A DNA stretch of 64,000 bases, from assembly GCF_022549695.1 (NCBI RefSeq), contig NZ_JAKZGS010000014.1, forward strand, positions 1 to 64,000, given 5' to 3'. The notes beneath the pieces were generated by a model. The model did no database searches, was not told the DNA's origin, and was given only the letters and a program-made list of their open reading frames with translations. Origin of the DNA: Belliella calami (GTDB lineage Bacteria > Bacteroidota > Bacteroidia > Cytophagales > Cyclobacteriaceae). The position numbers and the translations under genes are program-made. This document shows positions 33,598 through 43,259 of this stretch, piece by piece (positions within the stretch are counted from its first letter, which is position 1; each line of letters starts with the position of its first letter).

Positions 33598-34116
33598 ATG
33601 ATCAATCCATTCTCCAAAACATTCACAGCTACAGAAATGGCGGTTTTTGAGTTTTTATCAGAAGTCAAATTTTTTGAACGTCTGAAAAATTCAGAGATGG
33701 CCAAATTTCTTCCTGCTATCCACAATAGAAAGTACGTGAAAGACGAAGTTGTTTTTTTCAGAAATGATCCGAGCCAAGCACTTTATATATTGAGAAGAGG
33801 AAATGTTCGCCTGACTATCGATATTATGGATAGTTTTGAAACTATCTTGGAAGTGGGCAAAGGTGGGGCTTTTGGAGAAAACTCTCTGATGGAAAACACA
33901 AAAAGAATCTACACAGCAATTGTGGATTCGGAAGAAGCTGAAATTATGGTTGTCCCACATTTTTCTATTCAGGAGATTTTCGAGACCAATCCCAAAATCA
34001 AAGCCAAAATGATGACTTCTTTGGCTGAGTTTTATAACCAAAACAATCAAAAGTTATTCAAATCCTATCAAAGTTCCTTTGGCTTTTTCAATTTGGCGCA
34101 AATGTTTGAAGAGTGA
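33598..34116 (+). CDS. Cyclic-nucleotide-binding domain protein
   Basis: A 172-residue protein consisting of one cNMP-binding beta-roll (about residues 25-145): DEVVFFRNDPSQALYILRRGNVRLTID, GGAFGENSLMENTKRIYTAIVDSEEAEIMVV. The GENSL segment stands where the phosphate-binding cassette lies, but the Arg that binds the cyclic phosphate in CRP is not obvious. No DNA-binding helix-turn-helix is seen at the short C-terminus, so it is not a CRP-type transcription factor by itself. Follows tilS by three bases, probably cotranscribed. Confidence 0.8.
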   Translation: MINPFSKTFTATEMAVFEFLSEVKFFERLKNSEMAKFLPAIHNRKYVKDEVVFFRNDPSQALYILRRGNVRLTIDIMDSFETILEVGKGGAFGENSLMENTKRIYTAIVDSEEAEIMVVPHFSIQEIFETNPKIKAKMMTSLAEFYNQNNQKLFKSYQSSFGFFNLAQMFEE

Positions 34117-34258
34117 AATTGAGCCAAATTCTATATATGCTTGTTTACCAAAAATATTTAGATAAGTTATGGTTTATTTTTTCATTAACAGTCTTTGTTT
34201 AATAACTTAGCGGAACTTTTGAATAAATCATTAAAACTTAATAAAAAACATATAAATC

Positions 34259-35197
34259 ATGGCTAAAGTAACCGTAGTTGGAGCTGGTAACGTAGGGGCA
34301 ACTTGTGCAGACGTATTGGCATACAGAGAGATTGCCGAAGAAATTGTATTGATAGACATCAAAGAAGGTGTTGCCGAAGGCAAGGCTTTGGATATCTGGC
34401 AAAAAGCTCCAATCAACCAGTATGACAGCAGAACTGTCGGAAGTACCAATGATTATTCTAAAACAGCTGATTCTGATGTGGTTGTGATCACTTCGGGTCT
34501 TCCCAGAAAACCAGGAATGACCAGAGATGATTTGATCGAAACCAATGCAGGAATTGTAAAATCAGTAACTGAGAACGTTATCAAATTCTCACCAAATGCA
34601 ATCATTATTGTAGTTTCCAATCCATTGGATGTAATGACTTACCAAGCGCATATCACTTCCAAGCTTCCAAGAGCAAAGGTGATCGGTATGGCTGGAATCT
34701 TGGATACTGCTAGATACAGAGCATTTATCGCAGAAGAGTTGAATATTTCTCCAAAAGAAATCCAAGCGATCCTTATGGGTGGACATGGTGACACGATGGT
34801 TCCTCTTCCAAGATACACAACTGTTGCAGGTATCCCTGTTACAGAATTGATCGCCAAAGACACTTTGGATGCGATCATCGAGAGGACAAAATTCGGTGGT
34901 GGTGAATTGGTGAAGTTGATGGGTACTTCAGCTTGGTATGCGCCAGGATCTGCAGCTGCTCAGATGGTAGAAGCGATTTTGAAAAACCAAAGAAGAGTAT
35001 TCCCAGTTTGTATCAAGTTGGAAGGTGAATATGGTATCGATGATTGTTACTTGGGAGTACCTGTAATCTTAGGAAAAAACGGTGTAGAAAAAGTAATCGA
35101 ATTGGATCTAAATGCCGATGAAAAAGAGCTTCTTGAAGTTTCTAGAGGACATGTCAAAGAAGTGATGAGTGTCTTAGACAAATTGTCAAGCAAATAA
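34259..35197 (+). CDS. mdh: Malate dehydrogenase
   Basis: Interconverts malate and oxaloacetate with NAD in the TCA cycle. A 312-residue LDH-like MDH: Rossmann GAGNVGATCA at the N-terminus, substrate arginines in LPRKPGMTRDDL (R83, R89), the LDTARYR motif (D149, R152) and catalytic H176 in GGHGDTMV. Upstream, TTTG-N16-AACTTTTG near 34194-34221 is a weak promoter candidate. A strong terminator follows. Confidence 0.97.
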   Translation: MAKVTVVGAGNVGATCADVLAYREIAEEIVLIDIKEGVAEGKALDIWQKAPINQYDSRTVGSTNDYSKTADSDVVVITSGLPRKPGMTRDDLIETNAGIVKSVTENVIKFSPNAIIIVVSNPLDVMTYQAHITSKLPRAKVIGMAGILDTARYRAFIAEELNISPKEIQAILMGGHGDTMVPLPRYTTVAGIPVTELIAKDTLDAIIERTKFGGGELVKLMGTSAWYAPGSAAAQMVEAILKNQRRVFPVCIKLEGEYGIDDCYLGVPVILGKNGVEKVIELDLNADEKELLEVSRGHVKEVMSVLDKLSSK

Positions 35198-35214
35198 TAT
35201 TTAAAGTACCTTAT

Positions 35215-35254
35215 CCTAAAAATCCCGGTTTGTTGATCGGGATTTTTAGGTTTT
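35215..35254 (+). terminator. Terminator after mdh
   Basis: CCTAAAAATCCCG (35215-35227) pairs with CGGGATTTTTAGG (35238-35250), a 13-bp perfect stem, followed by TTTT. The stem is symmetric and may work in both directions. Confidence 0.85.
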
Positions 35255-35444
35255 ATAAAGAATTGAAATTTAATTGCCACCAGTAATTTTATAAGGCAGA
35301 TCTTTCAATTTTGCAGAAAGTTTTGAGACACCTTCGGTTCTTTTTGAAAAATCTTACGTATTTACTTCTGAATTGATTAGGGCTTCGATATTAGTCAAGT
35401 TCAAGTATCGTTTGATAAAGTAAAAATAAAAACACCCCAAACCA

Positions 35445-38168
35445 GTGCGAATTATAAAGCAAATCTTAGTTTCTTTATTGGTAGTCTCCGTTTTAGTTGG
35501 AGGGTACTTTTTCTATCATAGCTCTTATTGGAAAGGTGAAAAAAATGCACTTGAAATAGTTTCGCCGGATGCGATATTTGTATTTGAGACACAAGAGCCT
35601 GTTATGGCTTGGAACCAATTGGTTAGCCAGCCGATATGGAACAGGTTGACTGAATTACCCTCTGTCAAAAATGCTGAATCCCAATTAGTTTCTTTGGACA
35701 GTCTGGTAGGAAGGTCGGGTAATCTAGACCGTTCCCTCAAGGGGAATCAGTTTGTGGCTTCTCTGCATGCAGTGGGAAGAGATGAATTCGATTTTTTATT
35801 CACCTTATCATTCAAAAATGGGTCAGATCAAGAGTTTATTTCCTCTCTCGAAAAAAACCTTCCCGATTTATCACAAATCACTAGACGAAGTTACAGCCAA
35901 ATACCAGTATATGAGTTGCAAAATGTGAATTTGGAAAGGAATCTCACTTATGCAAAAATAGAGAATATTATTGTGGCTAGTTATACTTCTTTTTTGGTTG
36001 AGGAGGCAATTAGGCTCTATCAAAATTCTTCTGAGCCAAATTTCAAATCTGTCAATAAAGAGTTATTTGAAAAATTGCCAATGGCAAAAGGTCTTGGTGT
36101 ATTTAGATTGGCGAGTTCAGGTTTATCCAAACTAGTCGCGGGGATTAGTAGAAATGAGAATTTGAATTTGGTGACACAATTTGCAAAAAATGGGCTTTCG
36201 GGCAATTTTGAATTGAATTTCTCTGAAGGTAAAATTTCTTTGAAAGGAGCTACATTTTTTCAAAAAGGCCTAGAAGTAGACTTTACGAAAGGAAACAGAG
36301 GGATAAAAGAAGTTTCTAATTTCATACCCAATCGAACATCGGTTTTGTTCAGGTATAATTTGGAAAGTGCTGCGCAATTGGCAGCATTTACAAATGAAGA
36401 TTTTCAAGCAAAATCTACTGTTTCGGGGGAAATTGAAAAAAACCTTATTCAAAAGGATTTTTTAAAGAAATTAACTGGAGATTTGACATTTATGATTTTT
36501 GAAACTCCTGCAAATCAAGAAGAAGATAAGGTCATGCTTATCCAGACTGATGGACTTGATGCCCAACTTAGCCTTTTGAAAAATTTTAACGATGGCGTAG
36601 GAAATGAGGCCCCTTCTTCCGAATTGCTGGATGTTTATCAAGGAAAGGAGATATTTGTTATTGCTACAGAAGATTTTCCAGCACATCTGTTTGATGGGAA
36701 ATTCAGGGGTTTTTCAGAGACTTATATTACAGGTTTTGACGGGATGCTTGTGTTTGCCAATAATATAAAATCACTCAGGGTTTTTCTGGATGATATAGCT
36801 GCTGACAATACCTGGGGTAAAAGTCTCCAGCAGAAGCGTATTGCTGGGACATTGGACAGCACCTCGGGATTTAATTTTGTAATCAATGTACCAAGAATGT
36901 GGAGTGGTTTGGAAAATATCAGCTCTCCAAATTGGAAAGTGTTTTTGCAGAAATATGCTCCACAGCTAAAATCGCTTGATATACTATCGATTGGAGTGGT
37001 AGAAGGTGGAGATGTTCACAAAACCAACATTGATTTTTCTTATTCTTTAAGACCCATTAAGGCGGTTAGTGGTGTTGTATTGACTGAAAACAAAGTAGTG
37101 AGGTTTCGAGATAATTTGATTTATGGACCAAAGGCAATTCAGAATTTCAATGATAGAAGCGCTGAGTTTGTAGTCCAAGATGAAAACAATCAAGTACATT
37201 TACTTACAGGTGAAGGAGAGATTGTGTTTTCCCAAGCATTGGATGGGGTTATTATTTCAGATATTTTCCAGGTTGATTTTTATAAAAACGGAAAATTGCA
37301 GTTGCTTTTTGCAACCCAGAAAATGATATATATCATCGATCGGCTGGGGGGGATTTTACCAAATTACCCTTTGGAAATAGCGGGAAGAAACATCACACAT
37401 TTGAATTTGGTGGATTATGACAATAATAGAGATTATAGGTTCTTCGTAGGTACAGACCAAGCAGAATTGTATTTGATCAATAAGAATGGAGATGCACTTG
37501 AGGGTTGGGATCCACAGGTGATTTCATCCAATCTGGTTGTTAAACCTGCTCACCATAGAATAGCTGGTGCTGGAGATCAAATGTTGGCATTGAATACGCA
37601 AGGCGATCTGTATTTTTTTAACAGAAGAGGGGAGAAAGTGCTAGATTCTCCAATAAAAATAGGAGGCTCTCTAAATTCTGATTATATCATCGTACAAAGA
37701 GGAAGTGCTTCTTCGAGTAGGTTAGTGACAGTCACAGAAGACGGAGAAGTTGTGAATATCAATTTCAGGGGGGAAATGGGATATAGAAATCAGTTGATGA
37801 GACCTGATAAAGAAAGTCAGTTTTATTTGGTCAAAGATCAAAAAGAAGACAGGTTCGTTCTCGTAGTTCATGAATTCAATAAAATAACTATTATGAATAC
37901 AGAATATGAAGAGTTGTTCTCTTACAACATCTTCTCTGAAGAATTGGAATTTCAGTTTTTCTCCTTTGGGTCTGACAAAAATATTTTTGTAGTAATAGAC
38001 CCAATCCAGCAATTCACCTACCTGTTTAGTCTGAATGGTGAACTTTTGAATTCACTTCCTATAAGTACCAAAAATCAGATCGAAGTGAAGTATTCAAGTA
38101 GCCAAAATGAATACAGGATTTATGTTATTTCAGAAAATGAATTTGTAGAATACAGGTTGCCAATTTAG
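35445..38168 (+). CDS. DUF3352-like membrane-anchored protein with C-terminal repeat region
   Basis: A 907-residue protein with a GTG start and an N-terminal membrane anchor (residues 5-25, IIKQILVSLLVVSVLVGGYFFY). Residues about 30-560 resemble DUF3352: beta-alpha repeats opening SPDAIFVFETQEPVMAWNQL. The last 340 residues look like a WD/PQQ-type propeller, with repeats such as IYIIDRLGGILPNYPLEI, LYLINKNGDALEGWDP, LYFFNRRGEKVLDSP and VVNINFRGEMGY. The bulk should be periplasmic. Function unknown. It lies 12 bases upstream of the MscS frame, suggesting an operon. Confidence 0.65.
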   Translation: MRIIKQILVSLLVVSVLVGGYFFYHSSYWKGEKNALEIVSPDAIFVFETQEPVMAWNQLVSQPIWNRLTELPSVKNAESQLVSLDSLVGRSGNLDRSLKGNQFVASLHAVGRDEFDFLFTLSFKNGSDQEFISSLEKNLPDLSQITRRSYSQIPVYELQNVNLERNLTYAKIENIIVASYTSFLVEEAIRLYQNSSEPNFKSVNKELFEKLPMAKGLGVFRLASSGLSKLVAGISRNENLNLVTQFAKNGLSGNFELNFSEGKISLKGATFFQKGLEVDFTKGNRGIKEVSNFIPNRTSVLFRYNLESAAQLAAFTNEDFQAKSTVSGEIEKNLIQKDFLKKLTGDLTFMIFETPANQEEDKVMLIQTDGLDAQLSLLKNFNDGVGNEAPSSELLDVYQGKEIFVIATEDFPAHLFDGKFRGFSETYITGFDGMLVFANNIKSLRVFLDDIAADNTWGKSLQQKRIAGTLDSTSGFNFVINVPRMWSGLENISSPNWKVFLQKYAPQLKSLDILSIGVVEGGDVHKTNIDFSYSLRPIKAVSGVVLTENKVVRFRDNLIYGPKAIQNFNDRSAEFVVQDENNQVHLLTGEGEIVFSQALDGVIISDIFQVDFYKNGKLQLLFATQKMIYIIDRLGGILPNYPLEIAGRNITHLNLVDYDNNRDYRFFVGTDQAELYLINKNGDALEGWDPQVISSNLVVKPAHHRIAGAGDQMLALNTQGDLYFFNRRGEKVLDSPIKIGGSLNSDYIIVQRGSASSSRLVTVTEDGEVVNINFRGEMGYRNQLMRPDKESQFYLVKDQKEDRFVLVVHEFNKITIMNTEYEELFSYNIFSEELEFQFFSFGSDKNIFVVIDPIQQFTYLFSLNGELLNSLPISTKNQIEVKYSSSQNEYRIYVISENEFVEYRLPI

Positions 38169-38200
38169 GTTTTGTACCTTTGTGGCTGAAAAAAATCGAA

Positions 38201-39868
38201 ATGTTTACAATAATGCGCTTTACTTTAATCTTATTACTTTCTTTTACATTCTTTTCTACACTTTCTGCCCAAGTAATATTGGATGAAAACCATATCCCGG
38301 TCGACCTAGCAGAACTTCACAGTCTCAACTCTCCTTATTCCGCTACGCTTACATTTTTTTATAACCTTCGGGAAGACAACTATGATCCGGAAACTGCTGC
38401 CGAAGTATTGAGGACATCAGGTCAGTCATTGGAAGAATCAAAAAGACTTGCTATACAGCTAAAGCAGATTTTTGATGGAAATGGCGTATATGTGAGAATC
38501 AATGAAATCCCAAATGACCCAAATTACATAGACTCATTACACAATAATCAGTCGAGATATTTTTTCGATACCAGGATTTTGCCAGGTGTATATCTTGAAA
38601 AGCAAAACGGTGAATGGAAGTTTAGTGCATTTACAGTAGATCAAATCCAAAGTCTGCACAAGGAAACTTACCCATACGGGACTGATAAGCTACTGAATAC
38701 GCTTCCGAAACTTGGCAACGAAGTCTACTTGGGACTTCATTTTTGGCAATTGGCAGGACTATTCATCTTGATTTTGCTTTTGTTCCTTTCGCATAAAGTC
38801 ATCACATTAGTTTTGGATAAGGGGTTGCTCTATGCCCTTGAGAAGTTTGGGTACGGCTACATTGGCGAGACCTACCTTTTGCCAGTAGCAAAGGTGATAA
38901 GCATCTATCTGATCATCATCCTTACTACGATATTTATCAGGATTCTTCAGCTTCCTATCGAAATCGTGTCATGGATCCTCTTATTGCTCAATGCAGCAAA
39001 GCCTTTTGTAGTCACAATTGTCTTTTACAAAATTGTCGATATTGTTTCTATGTATTTTGCCATGCTCGCAGAAAGGACAGAATCTACTCTCGATGACCAG
39101 TTAGTGCCATTATTGAGGAAAACACTCAAGGCATTTGTGGTGATAGTAGGTACGCTGTATGTGTTGAAAGAAGGTCTGCAAGTTGATATTGTTCCGTTTT
39201 TGACAGGACTTTCTATTGGTGGTTTGGCATTTGCTTTGGCCGCTCAAGATACGATAAAGAATTTCTTTGGGTCAATTATGATTTTTATCGATAAGCCTTT
39301 TCAGGTTGGAGATTGGATCACGAGTGGAGATGTGGATGGGACTGTCGAAGAGGTAGGTTTTAGATCTACTAGAATCAGGACTTTCAGGAATTCAGTTATG
39401 TATATTCCTAATGGGAAAATCGCTGATGCAACAATAGACAACCACGGACTAAGGCAGTATAGAAGATTTTACACTACCCTGACCATTACTTATGATACAC
39501 CACCACATCTTGTAGAAGCTTTTGTACAGGGTCTGAGAAAAATCGTGGAAGCACATCCTGATACCAGAAAAGATTATTATAACATCTATTTCAACAACCT
39601 TTCTGCTTATAGTCAGGATATCATGTTCTATGTTTTTTTTGAAGTGCCAAATTGGACAGAGGAATTGAGATCGAGACATGAGTTGCTAATTTCTATCGTC
39701 TCTTTGGCAAATCAACTAGGTGTACGTTTTGCATTTCCTACGCAGACTTTGCACATGGAGAGCTTTCCCGAGAAGAAAACGCTAGTTCCTGAGTATAGCT
39801 CTGATGCGAATTCTTATCAAGCCAAATTGCAAGAATTTGTTTCAAAAGAATTGAATAAAAAGGATTGA
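38201..39868 (+). CDS. MscS-type mechanosensitive ion channel
   Basis: Opens under membrane tension to release solutes during osmotic downshock. About 555 residues from ATG 38201 (frame open from TTG 38180; ATG 38213 also possible). A signal sequence (TLILLLSFTFFSTLSAQ) and a periplasmic domain of about 150 residues precede three to five membrane helices. The pore helix and beta domain are clear: LTGLSIGGLAFALAAQDTIKNFFGSIMIFIDKPFQVGDWI, then DGTVEEVGFRSTRIRTFRNSVMYIPNG. It is larger than E. coli MscS, in the range of MscM-like members. Confidence 0.92.
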   Translation: MFTIMRFTLILLLSFTFFSTLSAQVILDENHIPVDLAELHSLNSPYSATLTFFYNLREDNYDPETAAEVLRTSGQSLEESKRLAIQLKQIFDGNGVYVRINEIPNDPNYIDSLHNNQSRYFFDTRILPGVYLEKQNGEWKFSAFTVDQIQSLHKETYPYGTDKLLNTLPKLGNEVYLGLHFWQLAGLFILILLLFLSHKVITLVLDKGLLYALEKFGYGYIGETYLLPVAKVISIYLIIILTTIFIRILQLPIEIVSWILLLLNAAKPFVVTIVFYKIVDIVSMYFAMLAERTESTLDDQLVPLLRKTLKAFVVIVGTLYVLKEGLQVDIVPFLTGLSIGGLAFALAAQDTIKNFFGSIMIFIDKPFQVGDWITSGDVDGTVEEVGFRSTRIRTFRNSVMYIPNGKIADATIDNHGLRQYRRFYTTLTITYDTPPHLVEAFVQGLRKIVEAHPDTRKDYYNIYFNNLSAYSQDIMFYVFFEVPNWTEELRSRHELLISIVSLANQLGVRFAFPTQTLHMESFPEKKTLVPEYSSDANSYQAKLQEFVSKELNKKD

Positions 39869-39902
39869 CAAGAAGCAATTATTTGACAATTTCTACCTCA
39901 AT

Positions 39903-41330
39903 CTAAGCACTTCCAAAGATCAAGCTATAAATCATCACCGATACAAAAGCGAGGATGGGACCAATAACAATCATCAATAAGCCCCCGCTCCGAAAGTTCT
40001 TTTGCTCAACCATCCCTGTAGAGTAGGCAATGGCATTGGAAGGTGTAGATACAGGAAGCAAAAGCGCACAAGAACAGCTCATCGCTACAATCAGCGGCGT
40101 AGCAAATCCCCAAATCCCCGGAAGAGCCAATCCTAAAGGAACCAAGATTGCTGCAGCTGCTGTATTGCTCATGATGTTGGAAATCAAGACAGCAATAATC
40201 GCAAATACAATTCCTACTCCAAACATTGGAATGGGCAATTTTTCGATTTTCTCCATGATAATGTCAGTCAGTCCCACATCGACCATGGCAATACCTAGTG
40301 CCAATCCACCTGCTACAAGCATCAATGTATCCCAAGGCAGCCTTCTCACATCTTCTGCTACAATGATTTGAAATAATGTGAGAAGTACGATCGGAATTGC
40401 AGAAGTGGCCGCTATAGGAATATGATGAATGGGCTCAGTTAGCCAAGCAATAATAGTGACAATCAAGGTGAAAATAACAGCGTTCTTTTTGAACCCTTTG
40501 ACTTTAGCATCAGTCTGTGAAAGTTTTTCCAAGTCTAAATTAACATCCTTGATTTTGAGTGATTTTGAAAGGAACTGCCAGAAAATATATGTTGCCAATA
40601 AAGCTGTCGGAAGACCAAAAATCATCCATTCTATAAAGGTGATATTTACACCTTTTTCCTGCAAAGCACCAACTGCTATGGCATTTGGGGTACTTCCGAT
40701 GATCGTACCCATTCCGCCCAAAGTGGCAGCGGCGGGTATTCCCACTAACAGTGCTTTTGTGTAGGTGGAGTTTTTCCCCATCAGATTGGCCAAGGGAAGG
40801 ACGGAAGAGATCATCATGGCAGTAGTAGCCGTATTTGACATGACCATACTTCCGACAGCAGTAGTAAACATCAATCCCATCAGCAATCGATCGGGTTTGC
40901 TTCCGAATTTTTTTAAAGTAAAGCGAAAAAGCGACTTGTCAATACCTACTTGGGACATCGCTTCAGCAAGGAAAAAACCACCCAAAAGCAACCAAATAAC
41001 ATTGCTAGTCCATGTGCCAAGGTACATCTCTACTGGTGTCCTATGATCTTCTAGGATAAAGTCAGTTCCAAAGCCCAGAAGCAACCCAGCAATGATGAAT
41101 ATGCCAACTGCAAATGGTGGGATGGCTTCGGTAATCCAAAGGCCAATGGCAAGGATTGAAAGGGAAAACACATAATTGGCATCGTCGGCATAGCCGAGCT
41201 TGTCGAAAAAGTAGCCAATGACTAAAGCTAGAATGAAATTTCCTGTGAAAGTAGAGGTGTTGAAAATCCAACCTAGATTCAGTTTGCGATAAAGTCTTAT
41301 GGCCGCTTGACGAGAATCATTATAATCCAT
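39903..41330 (-). CDS. DASS (SLC13) family sodium-coupled anion symporter
   Basis: Imports dicarboxylates, sulfate or similar anions with sodium. About 475 residues from ATG 41330 (the frame extends to 41381, but the extra residues are not typical). Around 11-13 membrane segments; the two SNT motifs of the family are seen as SNTATTAMM and SNIMSNTAAAAIL, with the second half carrying CALLLPVSTPSNAIAYSTG. Substrate cannot be told from sequence. It stands alone, convergent with the MscS gene. Confidence 0.9.
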   Translation of the reverse strand: MDYNDSRQAAIRLYRKLNLGWIFNTSTFTGNFILALVIGYFFDKLGYADDANYVFSLSILAIGLWITEAIPPFAVGIFIIAGLLLGFGTDFILEDHRTPVEMYLGTWTSNVIWLLLGGFFLAEAMSQVGIDKSLFRFTLKKFGSKPDRLLMGLMFTTAVGSMVMSNTATTAMMISSVLPLANLMGKNSTYTKALLVGIPAAATLGGMGTIIGSTPNAIAVGALQEKGVNITFIEWMIFGLPTALLATYIFWQFLSKSLKIKDVNLDLEKLSQTDAKVKGFKKNAVIFTLIVTIIAWLTEPIHHIPIAATSAIPIVLLTLFQIIVAEDVRRLPWDTLMLVAGGLALGIAMVDVGLTDIIMEKIEKLPIPMFGVGIVFAIIAVLISNIMSNTAAAAILVPLGLALPGIWGFATPLIVAMSCSCALLLPVSTPSNAIAYSTGMVEQKNFRSGGLLMIVIGPILAFVSVMIYSLIFGSA

Positions 41331-41476
41331 ATTGGTTTTATCAATTTTTACTAAGATTGAAAATTGAAATAATAAGCTCAACTTCGAGACTTTAGAGACG
41401 TAAAGGCTTCAATACTTTAGATTTAAATGTTTTAAAATGGAAGTTTATAATGTAGGTATAAGCATTCAGGTGAAAG

Positions 41477-42565
41477 TCAAAGTGACTGAAAGGTGATTGT
41501 GAACTTTGTTCCCGTGTTTACTTCACTTTCTACTTCTATATTCCCATAGAGTTTTTTGATTTGATTGTAGATTAAATAAAGTCCGATCCCCTTACTATCT
41601 TCATGAGAATGGAATTTTTGATTAAGACCAAAAATCTTTCCTTTCACTTTTTCCATATCAAAACCCATCCCATTATCTTCTATTGTCATTATTGGGGTTT
41701 TGCCTGTTTTTTTGGTTTTTACTTTGATGAATGGTGGCTGACCTGGCTGTGCATAACGAATGGAGTTGGTAATCAAATTCAAAAAGACACTCTCCATATA
41801 TTCTCTATTGAATATTACTGTTTCTACACGTGAAAAATCAGTTTCTATAGTCGTATTGGAAGATGATATCAACGAATGAATGGAGTTTTTTACTTCATTC
41901 AAAGCTTCTTCAAACCTGACAGTCTCAAATTTACTTTCTTCCAAGCTTCTTTTGCTAAGCAAATCGACGTAGCTGTCTAGTTTGTTTTTCAAATTTTCTG
42001 TTGATTCTTTGAGGAGGCCAAGCAATTCTATATTTTCCCTATCGTCGATTTTTGATTGATCGATTAAGTTTAAAATAGCAATGAAATTATTGACGGGCGA
42101 CCTTAAGTCATGCGTGGTTCTATATGTCAAAGTTTCCATTTCTTTATTGATCATCATAAGATTGGACAGCAGTTGATTTCTTTCTGCTTCCAGCTTTTTC
42201 TTGTATGTGATGTCTTTTGCAATGGCAAAAACCAACCTGTCTTTTTCCAGAAACATAGAAGTCCATGAAAGCCATACTATCTCCCCGTTTTTTGTAAGGT
42301 ATCGATTTTCAAAATTCAAAAGGGGCTTACTTTTGGTGAGCTCTTTGCGAGCTTTCGCCGTTACTTCTTGATCCTCTGGATGAACAAAATCATTGATCGG
42401 TGTGCTGAACAGTGTCTCTTCGTCATAACCTAATAGGTTGCTGACAGCTGGGTTTATTTTTTTGAAAAAACCATCATAGCCGGCTATGCAAAATAAATCT
42501 GGGGAGATTTCAAAAAAATAGTCTAGCTTTTCGAGAATTTCGGAATTCAAGTCTTTTCTAATCAT
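41477..42565 (-). CDS. PAS-domain sensor histidine kinase, soluble
   Basis: About 362 residues without membrane segments: PAS domain (residues about 15-130, FFEISPDLFCIAGYDGFFKKINPAV), DHp helix with TTHDLRSPVNNFIAIL (His phosphoacceptor) and a complete HATPase_c domain (NLITNSIRYAQPGQ N-box, EDNGMGFD G1 box, GIGLYLIYNQIKKL G2 box). The frame is open to 42610, but a -7 box (42608-42615) overlaps that start, so ATG 42565 is preferred. No response regulator is adjacent, so its partner is elsewhere. Confidence 0.88.
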   Translation of the reverse strand: MIRKDLNSEILEKLDYFFEISPDLFCIAGYDGFFKKINPAVSNLLGYDEETLFSTPINDFVHPEDQEVTAKARKELTKSKPLLNFENRYLTKNGEIVWLSWTSMFLEKDRLVFAIAKDITYKKKLEAERNQLLSNLMMINKEMETLTYRTTHDLRSPVNNFIAILNLIDQSKIDDRENIELLGLLKESTENLKNKLDSYVDLLSKRSLEESKFETVRFEEALNEVKNSIHSLISSSNTTIETDFSRVETVIFNREYMESVFLNLITNSIRYAQPGQPPFIKVKTKKTGKTPIMTIEDNGMGFDMEKVKGKIFGLNQKFHSHEDSKGIGLYLIYNQIKKLYGNIEVESEVNTGTKFTITFQSL

Positions 42566-42607
42566 AGTTTGGGGTGATTGGCAACTACAGATTATTCGTG
42601 ATTTATG

Positions 42608-42615
42608 CAAACATA
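42608..42615 (-). promoter_or_regulatory. Putative -7 box of the histidine kinase gene
   Basis: TATGTTTG on the minus strand fits TAnnTTTG. It overlaps the most upstream possible start at 42610 and so favours the internal start at 42565. No standard -33 TTTG is seen. Confidence 0.4.
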
Positions 42616-42654
42616 CGTTTTTATTTTTAGTGATTGCACAGTTTTAAGAAGGTT

Positions 42655-43206
42655 TTAGCTTAATATTGAAAGCAATCTTTCAAAATTCTTATTCATCAAG
42701 CCCCATCGGAATTCATGGTTGGGCGTTTTGTAACAATAACCTTTGAAGCTATTCTTTAGGACTATTGGTGATTTGCAAATTTGATGTCCTGAAAGCCAGC
42801 CATAAAAGCCAATTTCTCTACGGATTTTATCTATCCAGCCTATCACTACAAAATCTTTGCTCTGTGGTTTTTGTTCATGAGGATATCCATAAGTCCAATT
42901 GTCATTTGGAGGATTGCTCGTTGATTTCAGAGCGACTTTCACATCGATTTTTTTTCCATTGATCAGAAAATCGAATTCGTCCGAATTCCTGTCATCGAAT
43001 CTCTTCGTGTCCATTTCGTATTTGACAGCCATTTGTTCGAGCCAATGGGCAAAAGCAAGTTCTCCAAGGCAGCCAAGAAAAGCCTTGCTAAATCTTTCAC
43101 CTGCATTCAGCCCAAAACGGGAATAAAGCCCGTTTTTTATCATTTCTGAGGCTTTTTCTTGAGCTTTTTTTTCAAAGAGTTCAAAATCAAAATTTTTGAT
43201 AATCAT
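42655..43206 (-). CDS. Small putative PD-(D/E)XK nuclease paired with a DNA methyltransferase
   Basis: A 183-residue soluble protein that I do not recognise as a named family. It shows a nuclease-like pattern: GELAFAHWL (E49) as the first-helix acidic residue, then FDF-LINGKKI-D88-V-K90, resembling the D...(D/E)XK core, followed by YGYPHEQKPQSKDFVVIGWID, a beta strand common after the K in restriction folds. It lies 53 bases downstream of the methyltransferase gene on the same strand, the expected layout of a type II-like restriction gene. Alternatives are a general PD-(D/E)XK protein or an unrelated passenger. Activity is inference. Confidence 0.55.
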   Translation of the reverse strand: MIIKNFDFELFEKKAQEKASEMIKNGLYSRFGLNAGERFSKAFLGCLGELAFAHWLEQMAVKYEMDTKRFDDRNSDEFDFLINGKKIDVKVALKSTSNPPNDNWTYGYPHEQKPQSKDFVVIGWIDKIRREIGFYGWLSGHQICKSPIVLKNSFKGYCYKTPNHEFRWGLMNKNFERLLSILS

Positions 43207-43259
43207 AAAAAGTTGAGTTTAAAGAGTTATAGTATGGTTTGTTTTAATACTAAGAAAGC

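Noticed and set aside
33598-34116. CRP-type transcription factor
   Set aside because: Only the cyclic-nucleotide-binding fold is present; there is no C-terminal helix-turn-helix.
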